Positions 10,083-20,700 of a stretch of 64,000 nucleotides of DNA are shown here, piece by piece. The stretch is taken from the NCBI RefSeq assembly GCF_000026945.1, contig NC_012865.1:434001-498000 (forward strand). Reading direction: 5' to 3'. Each line of letters opens with the position of its first letter. Position 1 is the stretch's first letter. The stretch comes from Candida dubliniensis CD36. Lineage: Eukaryota; Ascomycota; Pichiomycetes; Serinales; Debaryomycetaceae. The notes under the pieces are model-generated. The model was not told the origin of the DNA. It searched no databases and was given only the letters and a program-made list of their open reading frames with translations. The position numbers and the translations under genes are program-made.

Positions 10083-12628
10083 TGGGATTTTGGTATCGTC
10101 TATTTCTTGTCTGTTAAATCTCTAGTAAACAGGAAAAAGAAGAATAAAGAAAAAAAGAAAGAAAGAAAAAAAAAATGGAAAAACTTTTTGGAAATTGGGA
10201 GATTCAAAAGACAAAATGTAAATAATAGATTTTGATATAGTTGGTATATCTGAAATGAATCAATGCAAAGAAAATGGTTGTATTAACGCCTCTGTATGTG
10301 TGTGGGTGTATATATGATTGAAAATGTGTTGTTTTGATTACTTCTGAGCAAACACAGAAAGAGAAAAGAGAGAAGAAAAAAAAAATTGACAAATTCACGA
10401 CCTGCATACTAAATGAATTTTTTTACGTTCCTCATACAAAATCGAAATTAACAACAACAACAACAACAAACACAAAATCCCAAACCAGAAATTTTAACGT
10501 GTTGTAAATTTACTATTGCAATTGGTACTAATAGTGGTAGAAGTACTTGGTAGCACAGATGTGTCGTTAGTATGAATCGTATGAATCTGTTTGTCGTCAC
10601 TGTCGTTGCATTGTATAACTTTGGACTGTGTATGTATGTACGTAAGTATGTACATTTTATGTCGTCTAATCTTACTCATTGTTAACAAATATGGGAAACA
10701 CAATAGCAACAACTGTAATAGAACGAGAAATTTGATTTTGGCTTTGTGTAAACACCACAATATAATTTGGTGATAATAATAATTGTTCAACCAATGTGGA
10801 TTATTCTTCTTTTCTTTATATCTCAATCTGGACAAAATATTGACACACATTTAGTCTCATCTATGTATATTAATCAAACTGTGTATACACTCAACTGTGT
10901 TGATTTGATTGGTCAATGTTGTTTTATAAGACGTGTTCTAAAGGGGAAAAAAAGAGAGTATGGGGCGTGCTTGTGCGTCAAGTAAAGAAATGCAGAATCA
11001 CCAAACTTCTTCTTATTGGAAAGGAATGGGAGAAGAAAAAAAAAAAAGGAAAGAAGAAATACCCTTTGGTGATTACTTGCAGATTCCGCCCTTGTCCTTG
11101 TTTTATTTTTAACTCTTTTCATTCATTAATTTGATCAAATTGGGAATTGAAATGGAATGAAACAATTACATTCTTACCTAACCTTCTGAATAAAGTATAA
11201 CCTAAACAGATCATGAGGCTGGTAGTTACACCTATTCATGTAGAGAAATCTCCCCGTCAAAGTACAAATCAACAAACAACAACAAGCATCTAATTTCAGC
11301 TCTTGATAAAAGATGAAGTCTAGCAGTTGTGACACTAAATATTAATCTAAACTCATTTTAACCACTATTGGATATGACAGATATGATATGAAATTTCATG
11401 TACTAATTATTACACATTCACGTAATTTTTGTTCCCATTGAATTTAAAAAAAAAGGGGGTTATCACAAAAACCTCTCTTTCTCTTCATTCATCGTGTGGA
11501 TTTTAGTAATGTCTCGAAGAAAAATTAAAACTAATTAGTGCATTTATAAACTAGCAACGATTAGGCCAAGTGGATGATGATCATGACGACTGATTATGAT
11601 TTATACTAAAAGTTGCACTATCTATATAGTAAGTGCTACAAACTATTGGTTGTAATTATTGTTCTTTGTTCCTTTGACACTGGATTCCCCTGTTAAACCA
11701 TCGTTCAAGATCGACAATTCTATTTTGTTTTTTGTTCTCTTACATGAAATCAGAGAACTCATCAAAAAAAAGTTGAATTATACTGGTGTGGTGTTTCAGA
11801 ATTACTGTTATACTTCTTTCTTGCCAAGGCCCATCTGGTGCTTATTAAACATTCTCAATGTTTTCTTTTTCCAATTTATTTGTCATTGTCGTTTGACCAT
11901 TGGTATGTAGTTCTTGTCTCATTGTAATTACGAAGGATGAGGAAATGAGAGGTTTTTGTTACTGTGATTCGTGGTGGTGTTAATTGTTATATATAACTTT
12001 CAAGTGGTGATTGAAATACTTGACGATGAAAGATGAAATCTGTGTGTGCAACATCACCAAAAAAAAAAAAATAAAAATATTTTTGGTCCCACTTTCTACA
12101 TTAAGTGAAATGAAAAATACGGCACGGGTTGAAAGTCCAATAGTAATTAGTTTCTGTGTTGCTTTAACTGAATGTCGTTATTCACACGCACACATTAACA
12201 ATAAATAACAAAAAAAAGTCGTAGCTTATTTTTGTGCCTCAGACGCGAATACATTCTTTGGTTTTGTGTATCGTGGCTAATCAATTCTCATCAAGAACTA
12301 AGAACCCTTTATTATTGATTGATCCAATGGCTCGATATGAGGGAATACCCTAAATATATGTGAGTATAGGTGGGTACAGCTCATTGCCAAAGGTCAGTTT
12401 TGTAGATTCTATAACTGGATATTTGAATAGCCGTTTAATCAACTGTGTTTTATGTAGTTTCAATGTGTGTTAAATATTTCTATAAATAATTTTTCTTCAT
12501 TTTTTTGTAAAATTTTTTCTACAAAATTATACCAACGAGAAAAAGTTTGCATTTAATTTTATGAATATGTTGCAACTTACACTACCACTATTATTGCTCC
12601 CCCCAATACCAGATCAACCACACAAGAT

Positions 12629-12634
12629 CACGTG
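12629..12634. promoter_or_regulatory. CACGTG E-box (candidate Cbf1 site)
   Basis: The context GATCACGTGACT contains the CACGTG core preceded by T, the form preferred by Cbf1 (RTCACRTG). It lies about 1.4 kb upstream of the secreted-protein gene and 3 kb upstream of the LIM gene, so its target is uncertain. Confidence 0.3.
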
Positions 12635-13975
12635 ACTACATAGTGTCTAATGTATATTAGCATATACAAGTTATTGCTATCTTTTTCTTTTACATTGTAT
12701 TTCCACTTGGCACTGGTAAATGTAGCATTAGGTATAATTGTTACTCAACAATATTGATTATGGGAGTTCATATGTTTGTTTGCACTAAAACTAACAAGTA
12801 TTTTTGAACATTTGTTAGATTGTTCTAATTCTATTTCTAACCAATAAACAGCACTTATCGATTGTATCGCTTAAAGCACCGGTTGGAAAAAGGAACATGT
12901 TTTTGCTGGGAGTAGAAATTGATTACTGTGTTTACCTAAATACTATAATTCTAAGACTGGAGATTCTTAATTTCTGCTACGTTGACAACATCCAATTTAT
13001 AACTTCTACCGTGATACTAATTGGTTGAACAAAAGACACCACACTGGAGCAAGGATAATTTGCTATTTTTAAAATATTTTGGAATGGTGAAGTTAACAAC
13101 GTGGTTTGATGTGCATTCCTAGAGCCCACCAATTGGTCTTGAAAAGATGACAGCAATCTCTTCACAATAATCTTGTTTCACCCCTTTTTTTTTATGTACC
13201 TTATTACAGTAACAGTACTCTGATCGTGTTATCCGTGTCAAGTGTCCATTTCTTCCAATCCACACATAAGGGTCTGTCCTAGTTTCGTATTTGCAACCAC
13301 ACCAATTTTAATGCGAGAATGGGTTGCACACACAACACACCTCAGCCAAAAAAAAAACAGGACCGAGATCCCACAATAATCTATAATTAGCAACTTCTTA
13401 AAAGTAAACAAATGACCACGATGTTTAAATTGAATAGATGTATAGGAGTACATAAAGACTATTTGTTAGTTAGGATTGAGAACACTAATTGGGGGATCAG
13501 TTCAATTATGCCGACACACTTTCCATAGTTTGTTTTGCCTTCTATAATTAGCTCTGTTCAAAATCAACAAATTTGACATCACCAACAGAAATTACAGTCT
13601 TGGCTCATTAACAGCAACATCATCATCAACTACAAATCTCCACACTTTTTAGTACGTAAAAGCAAATGATGGTCATTGATTTCTTCAAATCACCCATCAT
13701 CAGCAGATCCCTTTTTTGTAATTTCTGTTTCTTTTTCCGCTTGGGCACTAATTACTTGCATGCTATGGTATGTACATGGAATCAGAATTATCGATGACAT
13801 CATCATCTATAAGGTTGTGTGATAAAGATGTGGTTGTTGTGGTGGTAAACCAATAAATAAATCTTAAAGCTAAACTGTAGGAACACATAAACTAAATGTT
13901 TATAACAATGGTGCAAAATTTATATTCTAATTATATTTCCAACCCTCCCCCTAATGACCAACTCTTGAAAAATCA

Positions 13976-13983
13976 TATAAAAA
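13976..13983 (+). promoter_or_regulatory. TATA box of the secreted-protein gene
   Basis: TATAAAAA, 80 bases before the ATG of the secreted protein, at the spacing expected for a yeast TATA box with a short leader. A clear TATA box fits a strongly regulated gene. Confidence 0.6.
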
Positions 13984-14062
13984 GAGATCAATCTTTTCAA
14001 TTAATTCAAATCAAGTTTTCTATTTCTATCAATCAACCAACTAACAAAAACAACCAATCAAT

Positions 14063-14566
14063 ATGAAATTCGCTACTATTACCTCAATTGCTATTGTCGC
14101 TCTTGCCCAATCTGCCACTGCTTTAAGGACTGTCACTTTGAAAACTTTTGGTTATCCACCACCACAATATCCAGAAGTCACAGGTAAAACAGTTTCTGCT
14201 TGGCATGAAGGAGCTGGTATCAATTATCTTCTTATTGCTGAACCAGCTACTAAATTCACTTATGATGAAGAATCCAAACATTTATATTTCGAAGGTGGTC
14301 AAGGTCCAGATGGCCCATTGAAATGGTATTTCACTATTGGTGATGGTGAACCAGGTATTTTACAAGCTAATCCAACTGATAAACCAACAGAAATCACTAT
14401 TGATAATTTAGGTTTTATTACTTTTGAAGGATCTTATAATGTTAAAGGAGTTAAAAATATTGATGATCCTTATAATTATTCTAAAGATTATTATGTTTTG
14501 GCTAAATATGATAAAGAAGCTCCATCTGATGCTGTACCAGTTTTTTTCCAAGCTATCGATGCTTAG
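14063..14566 (+). CDS. Small secreted protein, Candida-specific
   Basis: Protein of 167 residues. The first 20 residues (MKFATITSIAIVALAQSATA) are a classical signal peptide with an AxA-type cleavage site before LRTV. The mature part of about 147 residues has no cysteine, no KR processing site, no serine/threonine-rich stalk and no hydrophobic C-terminal GPI signal, so it should be released or held non-covalently in the wall. Repeated aromatic and glycine turns (FEGGQGPDGPLKWYFTIGDG) suggest a compact beta-rich fold. Codon use is strongly biased to preferred codons (GGT, GCT, AAA, CCA), which points to high expression. It resembles small wall or secreted proteins of Candida, such as the Rhd3/Ywp1 group, only in general features, and I cannot assign a function. 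Confidence 0.85.
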   Translation: MKFATITSIAIVALAQSATALRTVTLKTFGYPPPQYPEVTGKTVSAWHEGAGINYLLIAEPATKFTYDEESKHLYFEGGQGPDGPLKWYFTIGDGEPGILQANPTDKPTEITIDNLGFITFEGSYNVKGVKNIDDPYNYSKDYYVLAKYDKEAPSDAVPVFFQAIDA

Positions 14567-16156
14567 ATGATTGGTTTCTAATGTGTGATCGTTTTTTTAT
14601 TACACTTCAATTCTATCGTTGTTGCCTTAGATTTCTTTTCTATTATCCCCAATTTTTTTTCTATTCATTCTTGCTATCGTTGACGTCAAGAGAAGTTTTA
14701 TTTTAGATATCCTTTATTTTGTTTATTTGTTAAAATTGATCAATAGGAGTTTAGTTCCTCGCAAGCTTAGCCTTTTACATTTATCTCGTTATTTAAATAT
14801 ACATGAAATATCTTCACATTTTGTATACGTGAAAAACCTCTTAAGGTGTTCGAAAACGCAACTGCTTGTAGGTGTAAAACTTTCTACATCTTTTCTTGAC
14901 TAGGTATGTTATTTTATAAATGGTTTTGTCACTGGCAAACCTGCTTATGTTGATTATCCCAAACAATTCTAGAGCCACTTCGATATGAACTTTCTAGATT
15001 ACGACATCTTAATCCCTCTGGTAGAATGATCACCTATAACACAATCTACAAAATTCAAATTAATGATATAACGACAATACAAAAACCCAAATATATATTG
15101 AAAATATCCATATATAAACAAATTAACTCTCAATTCTAACAAATGTATCACCAAGAGTCACCAAGTCTAGTATTAATAAATTTGAAGTTAGTAGTTGAGT
15201 ATGAATCTTAAATAGTAGATTTATACTCAAACAGTTAATAGTATCTTAGTACCTAACATTAGTTTCCAAAAATATCACGGCATTCCGTACAGCTAATGGT
15301 TATAAAGTTCTCCCATTCGGTCTAAATGAATCACCCGAGATATTCACCGTTGATAAAATGATTGAAAAAAAGAGGGTTGCTATGTACAATGATTTTTTTT
15401 TTTTGGTTGGCTGGTTGGTTGGGGATCGGCCAAAAGTCGTGTAATTGTCATGAACCAATCTCTATGACTCGTCCTATTTCTATGACTCATCTTACTCTCT
15501 TACTACTCTCTTACTCAGTCCTTTTACTATAAGTTTGTCTACTATTCCTCTATTTTATTATCTTGTTTACCATTTTTGTTCAATACACGATCTTATCTTT
15601 AACTTTCCTTCGACAGTACTATGATGAATTAAATGTAAACGATATCAATAAACTAGAACACAGCACAGATTAGAAAGTGACTCACCTAGTAGTTGAAGTG
15701 AATGAAAGCTTATCATTAATTAACGATGATTGTATAATATAAATATAACTCAACTGTAAAATTCGAGGAGCTAGATTTAAGAGGGGGCTGCTGGTTTTTC
15801 TGGTAATATTACTTTCGTATAACTGTAAACAAGTCTAAAATGCTAAACACATCACACAGAGATGTTTACATTTCTAACTTTCAAAACAAACCGATAATTA
15901 TGTTTCATTCGAAAGGGATCAGTTTTTATATATCTACAATCTTTTGTGTATCAGATAAGACGTGTCTCAGGGCAATATTTCCCACTAGAGATTTCTGCTA
16001 CAAATCAGAAAAAAAAAAAAAAAATAGAAACAACATTTACCAACAGTTTATTACTATTACGTTGCCATCATCAACTATTAAATATTCGCCATTATATTTA
16101 TAAAGAGATATCCACACAAGAGAGAGAAAGAAAGAAAAGAATGATTCTTTAACATC
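14567..16156. other. 1.6 kb gap between secreted protein and MTC2
   Basis: Mostly non-coding. It contains a decayed reverse-transcriptase fragment (15250-15402) followed by a T run, T- and C-rich tracts at about 15470-15610, and an A run at 16008-16024. The last 150 bases are the likely promoter and leader of the MTC2 gene. No intact gene is visible. Confidence 0.6.
15250..15402 (+). mobile_element. Reverse-transcriptase relic of an LTR retrotransposon
   Basis: A short open stretch reads, in one frame, TAFRTANGYKVLPFGLNESP, then IFTVDKMI and VAMYNDFFF. This is the block order of Ty3/gypsy-type reverse transcriptase: T-A-F-R-T, then x-M-P-F-G-L-x-x-A-P-x-x-F, then the catalytic Y-x-D-D box. 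Here the catalytic box is decayed to YNDF, and the spacing between the LPFGL block and the box is shorter than usual. An in-frame stop precedes it at 15247, and no integrase, protease or long terminal repeat is visible around it. It is a fossil fragment, not an active element. Confidence 0.72.
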
Positions 16157-17242
16157 ATGGAGAATCTATATACAGCATTATCGATATCATTAATAACTGA
16201 TGATAAACGATTCGTTATTGTTTCTGATGATTCTAATAAAGCCATTCCTAAATTTACAAGTATGTTAATCAATACTTGTTCATTTGATCCTTCACAATAT
16301 TGTGTGATTGATCTACTAAATGTTCATACCACTATAGATTTGATCCATCAAATGACGAATTTTCGTGACAATCAATACTTTTTGAAAAACATTATTATTT
16401 GGCAAAATGTTCAATATTTGACAACCAACCAGCATAAATCATTATATAAACTAATTTTACAAATTGACCAATTTGGATTGAGAGGAGTTAGAGGGAGGCC
16501 AATTGATATAGCTATTGGAAATGATGAAATCATATCAATTAATCGACCACAATTGTTCACAATTATTATGGCTCTTGATTATAAAGCATTCCACAAAAAG
16601 TTGTATATATATTTAAAAGAAAAATTCTGGTTTGCTGTAAATTACAATAATGTGGAAGAAGAGGATGAACCAGGAAAACTTCCACCGAACTCACAATATC
16701 AAGAAAATATATCACGATTAAGAAACAGCCTATGTGATGTGTTTATTTCCCCTGACATCAAGGGGTACATTTATTCATTGATTGTTTTCACTCGATGTCA
16801 TAGATTAGCCTCTTTATCACCAAAACTGACAAGGCTACCAACAATGGCCATAGATTACATGCATGATTTCTGCAAATGCCTAGCGTTATGGAAAAATCAA
16901 CAGAATTTGAATCAAGAATTATTTATTACTCCAGCATATGTTAAATTAGCATTCAGAAAAATTGGCTACTGGTTAGTTGATTGGGAATATAATGAAAAGT
17001 TTGCTAAAGACACTCAAAGTAGTGTACTAGTTGATGATGACAGCAACACCTTGAATAATGAAATAGATTATCAGAAAAGATTAGAAATAAGTATGCTCAC
17101 GGGTGATTGGTATGGTAGTGATTATTTTTTTGTTAACGAATATTTGAAGAGCAGTAAAAGCAAGTTGGATATAAAAAGTCCAACTGGTTATACCAATAAA
17201 ATCATTGAAGATGTGATTAGTTCAGTAAGGCCACCATTATAG
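16157..17242 (+). CDS. MTC2: Mtc2-like protein (maintenance of telomere capping)
   Basis: Protein of 361 residues, close to the 357 of S. cerevisiae Mtc2. Shared blocks include LKEKFWFAV (FWFA block), LCDVFISPDIKGYIYSLIVF followed by RCHRLAS, FITPAYVKLAFRKIGYWLVDW, TGDWYGSD, and the end IIEDVISSVRPPL. The shape, an N-terminal nucleotide-binding-like half and a C-terminal helical lid with a late ITPAYVK helix, is like AAA+ proteins of the magnesium-chelatase type, but there is no clear Walker A motif, so ATP binding is doubtful. S. cerevisiae mtc2 mutants are synthetically sick with cdc13-1; the biochemical role is unknown. In-frame CTG in SPKLTR should be serine. The ATG follows an A-rich leader and no earlier in-frame ATG is closer. 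Confidence 0.75.
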   Translation: MENLYTALSISLITDDKRFVIVSDDSNKAIPKFTSMLINTCSFDPSQYCVIDLLNVHTTIDLIHQMTNFRDNQYFLKNIIIWQNVQYLTTNQHKSLYKLILQIDQFGLRGVRGRPIDIAIGNDEIISINRPQLFTIIMALDYKAFHKKLYIYLKEKFWFAVNYNNVEEEDEPGKLPPNSQYQENISRLRNSLCDVFISPDIKGYIYSLIVFTRCHRLASLSPKLTRLPTMAIDYMHDFCKCLALWKNQQNLNQELFITPAYVKLAFRKIGYWLVDWEYNEKFAKDTQSSVLVDDDSNTLNNEIDYQKRLEISMLTGDWYGSDYFFVNEYLKSSKSKLDIKSPTGYTNKIIEDVISSVRPPL

Positions 17243-17739
17243 TGTTTAAGTAGACGTAGTAGTAGTAGTATGTCTAATTGCATATATTATTAAAAAGTAA
17301 AAAGTAAAAAGTAGCTAAAGTATGGTAAGACCAAGTCGGAAGTTAAGGGAGAGATTCTTTTAGCCGATATAACAAAGACCCACAAACATAGCAAGTAAAA
17401 GAGAGAGAGAAAATTTCCACGCACTTCAAATCAAATCAATGAACAACAAAATTCCAACAACCTCACTTTCAAGCTTTTTGAGGCGAGACTCAAAGTGAGA
17501 GAAAAAAATTGGACAACTCATACGCTTTTTCTTTCTATTTTCGTCCACTACAATTCTATTCTATTCTATTCAATTCAATTCAAGTCAACCTCTTGATCCT
17601 TACATATAAATCCATCCATATTTTAAAATAAAGGAAAAAAAAAAAGTATTAATCAAAAGAGGGAGTAAACAGTTTTGTACATTAGAAGAGAAAAAGATTT
17701 AACACCACCCACCCCCGAAAAGTTTTTAAAACATAAACA
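17243..17739. other. CHC1 promoter region
   Basis: About 500 bases between two genes on the plus strand. A- and T-rich, with CAATTCAATT and TTCTATTC repeats at 17550-17585 and an A run just before 17645. It carries the 3' flank of MTC2 and the promoter and leader of CHC1. I see no further gene. Confidence 0.55.
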
Positions 17740-20700
17740 ATGTCGAACGATATTCCTATTGACTTTACTGAATTGACTCAGTTGACTCAATTGGGAATCC
17801 CACAAACTTCTTTGGATTTCAAATCAACAACTTTGGAATCTGATCACTACATATGTGTACGTGAATCTGGAGCTCAAGGAAACACCGTGGCAATTGTCAA
17901 TTTGAAAAATAACAATGAAGTGACTAGAAAAAATATGACAGCTGATAATGCCATTATGCACCCTAAGGAATTTGTCATTTCATTGAGAGCAAATGGTACC
18001 ACTTTACAAATTTTCAATTTGGGATCAAAACAAAGATTGAAGGCTTTCACTATGGATCAACCAGTGATATTTTGGAAATGGCTTGATGATACCCATTTAG
18101 GGTTAGTGACACAATCATCAATTTATTATTGGAATGTTTTTGATGGAACCAACAATGGACCAACCAAATTGACTGACAGACACCACACATTGAACAATTG
18201 TCAAATCATAAATTTTGTTGCTGAGCCTGATTTAAATTGGTTTGCCGTTACTGGTATCGCCCAGGAAGAAGGTCGTATTGCTGGTCACATCCAATTATAC
18301 TCAAAGTCGAGAAATGTTTCACAAGCCATTGAAGGTCATGTATGTAAATTTGCTTCTATATCTTTATCTGGCGGCGTTCAACCAACTAAAGTTTTCTGCG
18401 TTGGTAACAAGAATGCTCAAGGTCAAGGTAATATGCACATTATTGAAATTGATCATGTTGATGGCAATCCCCAATTTCAAAAGAAAGTGGTTGACATTTT
18501 CTTCCCACCTGATGCTTCCAATGATTTCCCAATCAGTTTACAAGCTTCTAACAAATACGGTATTGTTTATGTATTGACCAAATACGGGTTCATTCACTTG
18601 TATGATATGGAAACTGGGGCCAACTTGTTTGTCAACAGAATAACTGCTGATCCAGTATTCACTGCTTCTAGTTATAACGATGGCACTGGTTTGATAACTA
18701 TCAACAAGGCAGGTCAAGTTTTAAGTGTTGAAGTTTCCCGCGACAAGATCATTCCTTATGTATTGGATAAATTATCAAATGTTCCATTGGCTTTGGCATT
18801 ATCATCTCGTGGTGGTTTCCCTGGAGCTGAAAACTTGTTCCAACAACAATTCCAAACTTATTTGAACCAAGGCGATTACAGCAATGCAGCTAAAGTTGCA
18901 GCCTCATCCGAACAATTACGTACTCAGGACACCATCAACAAATTGAAGAATATTACTCCTCAACCAGGCCAAATATCACCAATTTTGCAATATTTCTCCA
19001 CTTTGTTGGATAGAGGAACTTTGAACAAATTTGAATCGATTGAATTGGCCAAACCAGTCTTACAACAAGATCGTAAACCATTGTTTGAAAAATGGTTGAA
19101 AGAAGACAAATTGACATCTTCAGAAGAATTGGGTGATATAGTCAAGTCTTACAATGATACAACTTTGGCACTTGCTGTGTATATTAGAGCCAATGTAAAT
19201 ATCAAAGTGGTTTCTTGTTTGGCTGAATTGGGTCAATTTGACAAAATTTTACCATACTGTCAAAAAGTTGGTTACAATCCAGATTACACCAATTTGATTC
19301 AAAACTTGGTTAGAGTCAATCCAGATAAGGCCAGCGAATTTGCCACTTCCTTATTATCCAGTCCCGATGCTAACTTAAATGTTGAACAAATTTCTGACTT
19401 GTTCTTTTCACAAAACTACATTCAACAAGGTACTGCATTCTTGTTGGATGCTTTGAAAAACGACACTCCAGCTGAAGGTCACTTGCAAACCAAAGTTTTG
19501 GAAATCAACTTGTTACATGCACCTCAAGTTGCTGACGCCATTTTGGGCAATCATATGTTCAGCCATTATGATAAACCAACTATTGGTAAATTATGTGAGA
19601 AATCAGGATTATTCCAAAGAGCTTTGGAACATTACGACGATTTGAAGGATATCAAGAGAGTTATTGTACACACCAATGTTTTACCAAGCGATTGGTTAGT
19701 TTCTTATTTTGGCCAATTGAATGTTGATCAATCTGTTGCTTGTATCAAAGAGTTATTGAGTAACAATATGCAACAAAACTTGCAAGTGGTTATTCAAGTG
19801 GCTACCAAATACTCAGACTTGATTGGTGCCGCCAAATTGATTAAAATTTTTGAAGAGTACAAGTGTACTGAAGGATTGTACTATTATTTGAGTTCAATTG
19901 TTAATTTGACCCAGGACCCAGATGTCGTTTTCAAATATATCCAAGCTGCAGCTAGAATGAATCAAACCAAGGAAATCGAAAGAGTGGTTAGAGACAACAA
20001 TGTTTATAATGGTGAAAAAGTGAAGAACTTTTTGAAGGAATTCAAATTGGATGATCAATTACCTTTAATCATTGTTTGTGATAGATTCAACTTTGTTCAT
20101 GATTTGATTTTGTATTTGTACAAAAATCAATACTTCAAGTTTATTGAAGTTTATGTTCAATCAGTTAATCCTGCCAATACTCCACAAGTTGTTGCAGGTT
20201 TATTGGATGTTGATTGTGACGAAAACATCATTAAAGGCTTGTTAATGTCTGTTTTGGGTAGAGTTCCAATCAAGGAATTGGTTGAAGAAGTAGAAAAGAG
20301 AAACAGATTGAAAATCTTGTTACCATTCTTGGAAAAAACATTAGAAGGTGGATCTAACGATCAAGAAGTATACAACACTTTAGCTAAAATCTACATTGAT
20401 TCCAACAATTCACCAGAAAAGTTTTTGCAAGAAAACAACAATTACGATACATTGGTTGTTGGTAAATACTGTGAAAAAAGAGACCCATATTTGGCTTACA
20501 TTTCTTATTCTAAAGGTGGCAACGATGATCAATTGATCTCTATTACCAATGAAAATAAAATGTACAAGTACCAAGCTAGATATTTGTTATCCAAATCTGA
20601 CATTGAGTTATGGAACAAAGTGTTAAGCTCCGACAATATCCACAGAAGACAATTGGTTGATCAAGTCATTTCCACTGGTATTCCAGAATTGGATGACCCA

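Larger units (their letters stand above)
9630..14062. other. 4.4 kb gene-poor region between LIM gene and secreted protein
   Basis: The two flanking genes are divergent, so this is one long double promoter region. I see no reading frame with recognisable protein content; short frames here have random composition. It contains a 14-G run (10069-10082), several A tracts, a CAC/GTG palindrome at 12629-12634, and a TATA box just before the secreted-protein gene. Very long upstream regions in Candida often belong to genes with complex, condition-dependent control, and may hold long 5' leaders or unannotated non-coding RNA, but nothing here proves either. Confidence 0.55.

Noticed and set aside
10494..10850. 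118-codon minus-strand frame in the 4.4 kb gap
   Set aside because: Random-looking composition, rare codons and no recognisable motif; not supported as a gene.
14845..14860. B-box-like GTTCGAAAA
   Set aside because: The last required C is missing and no A box or acceptor stem is present.
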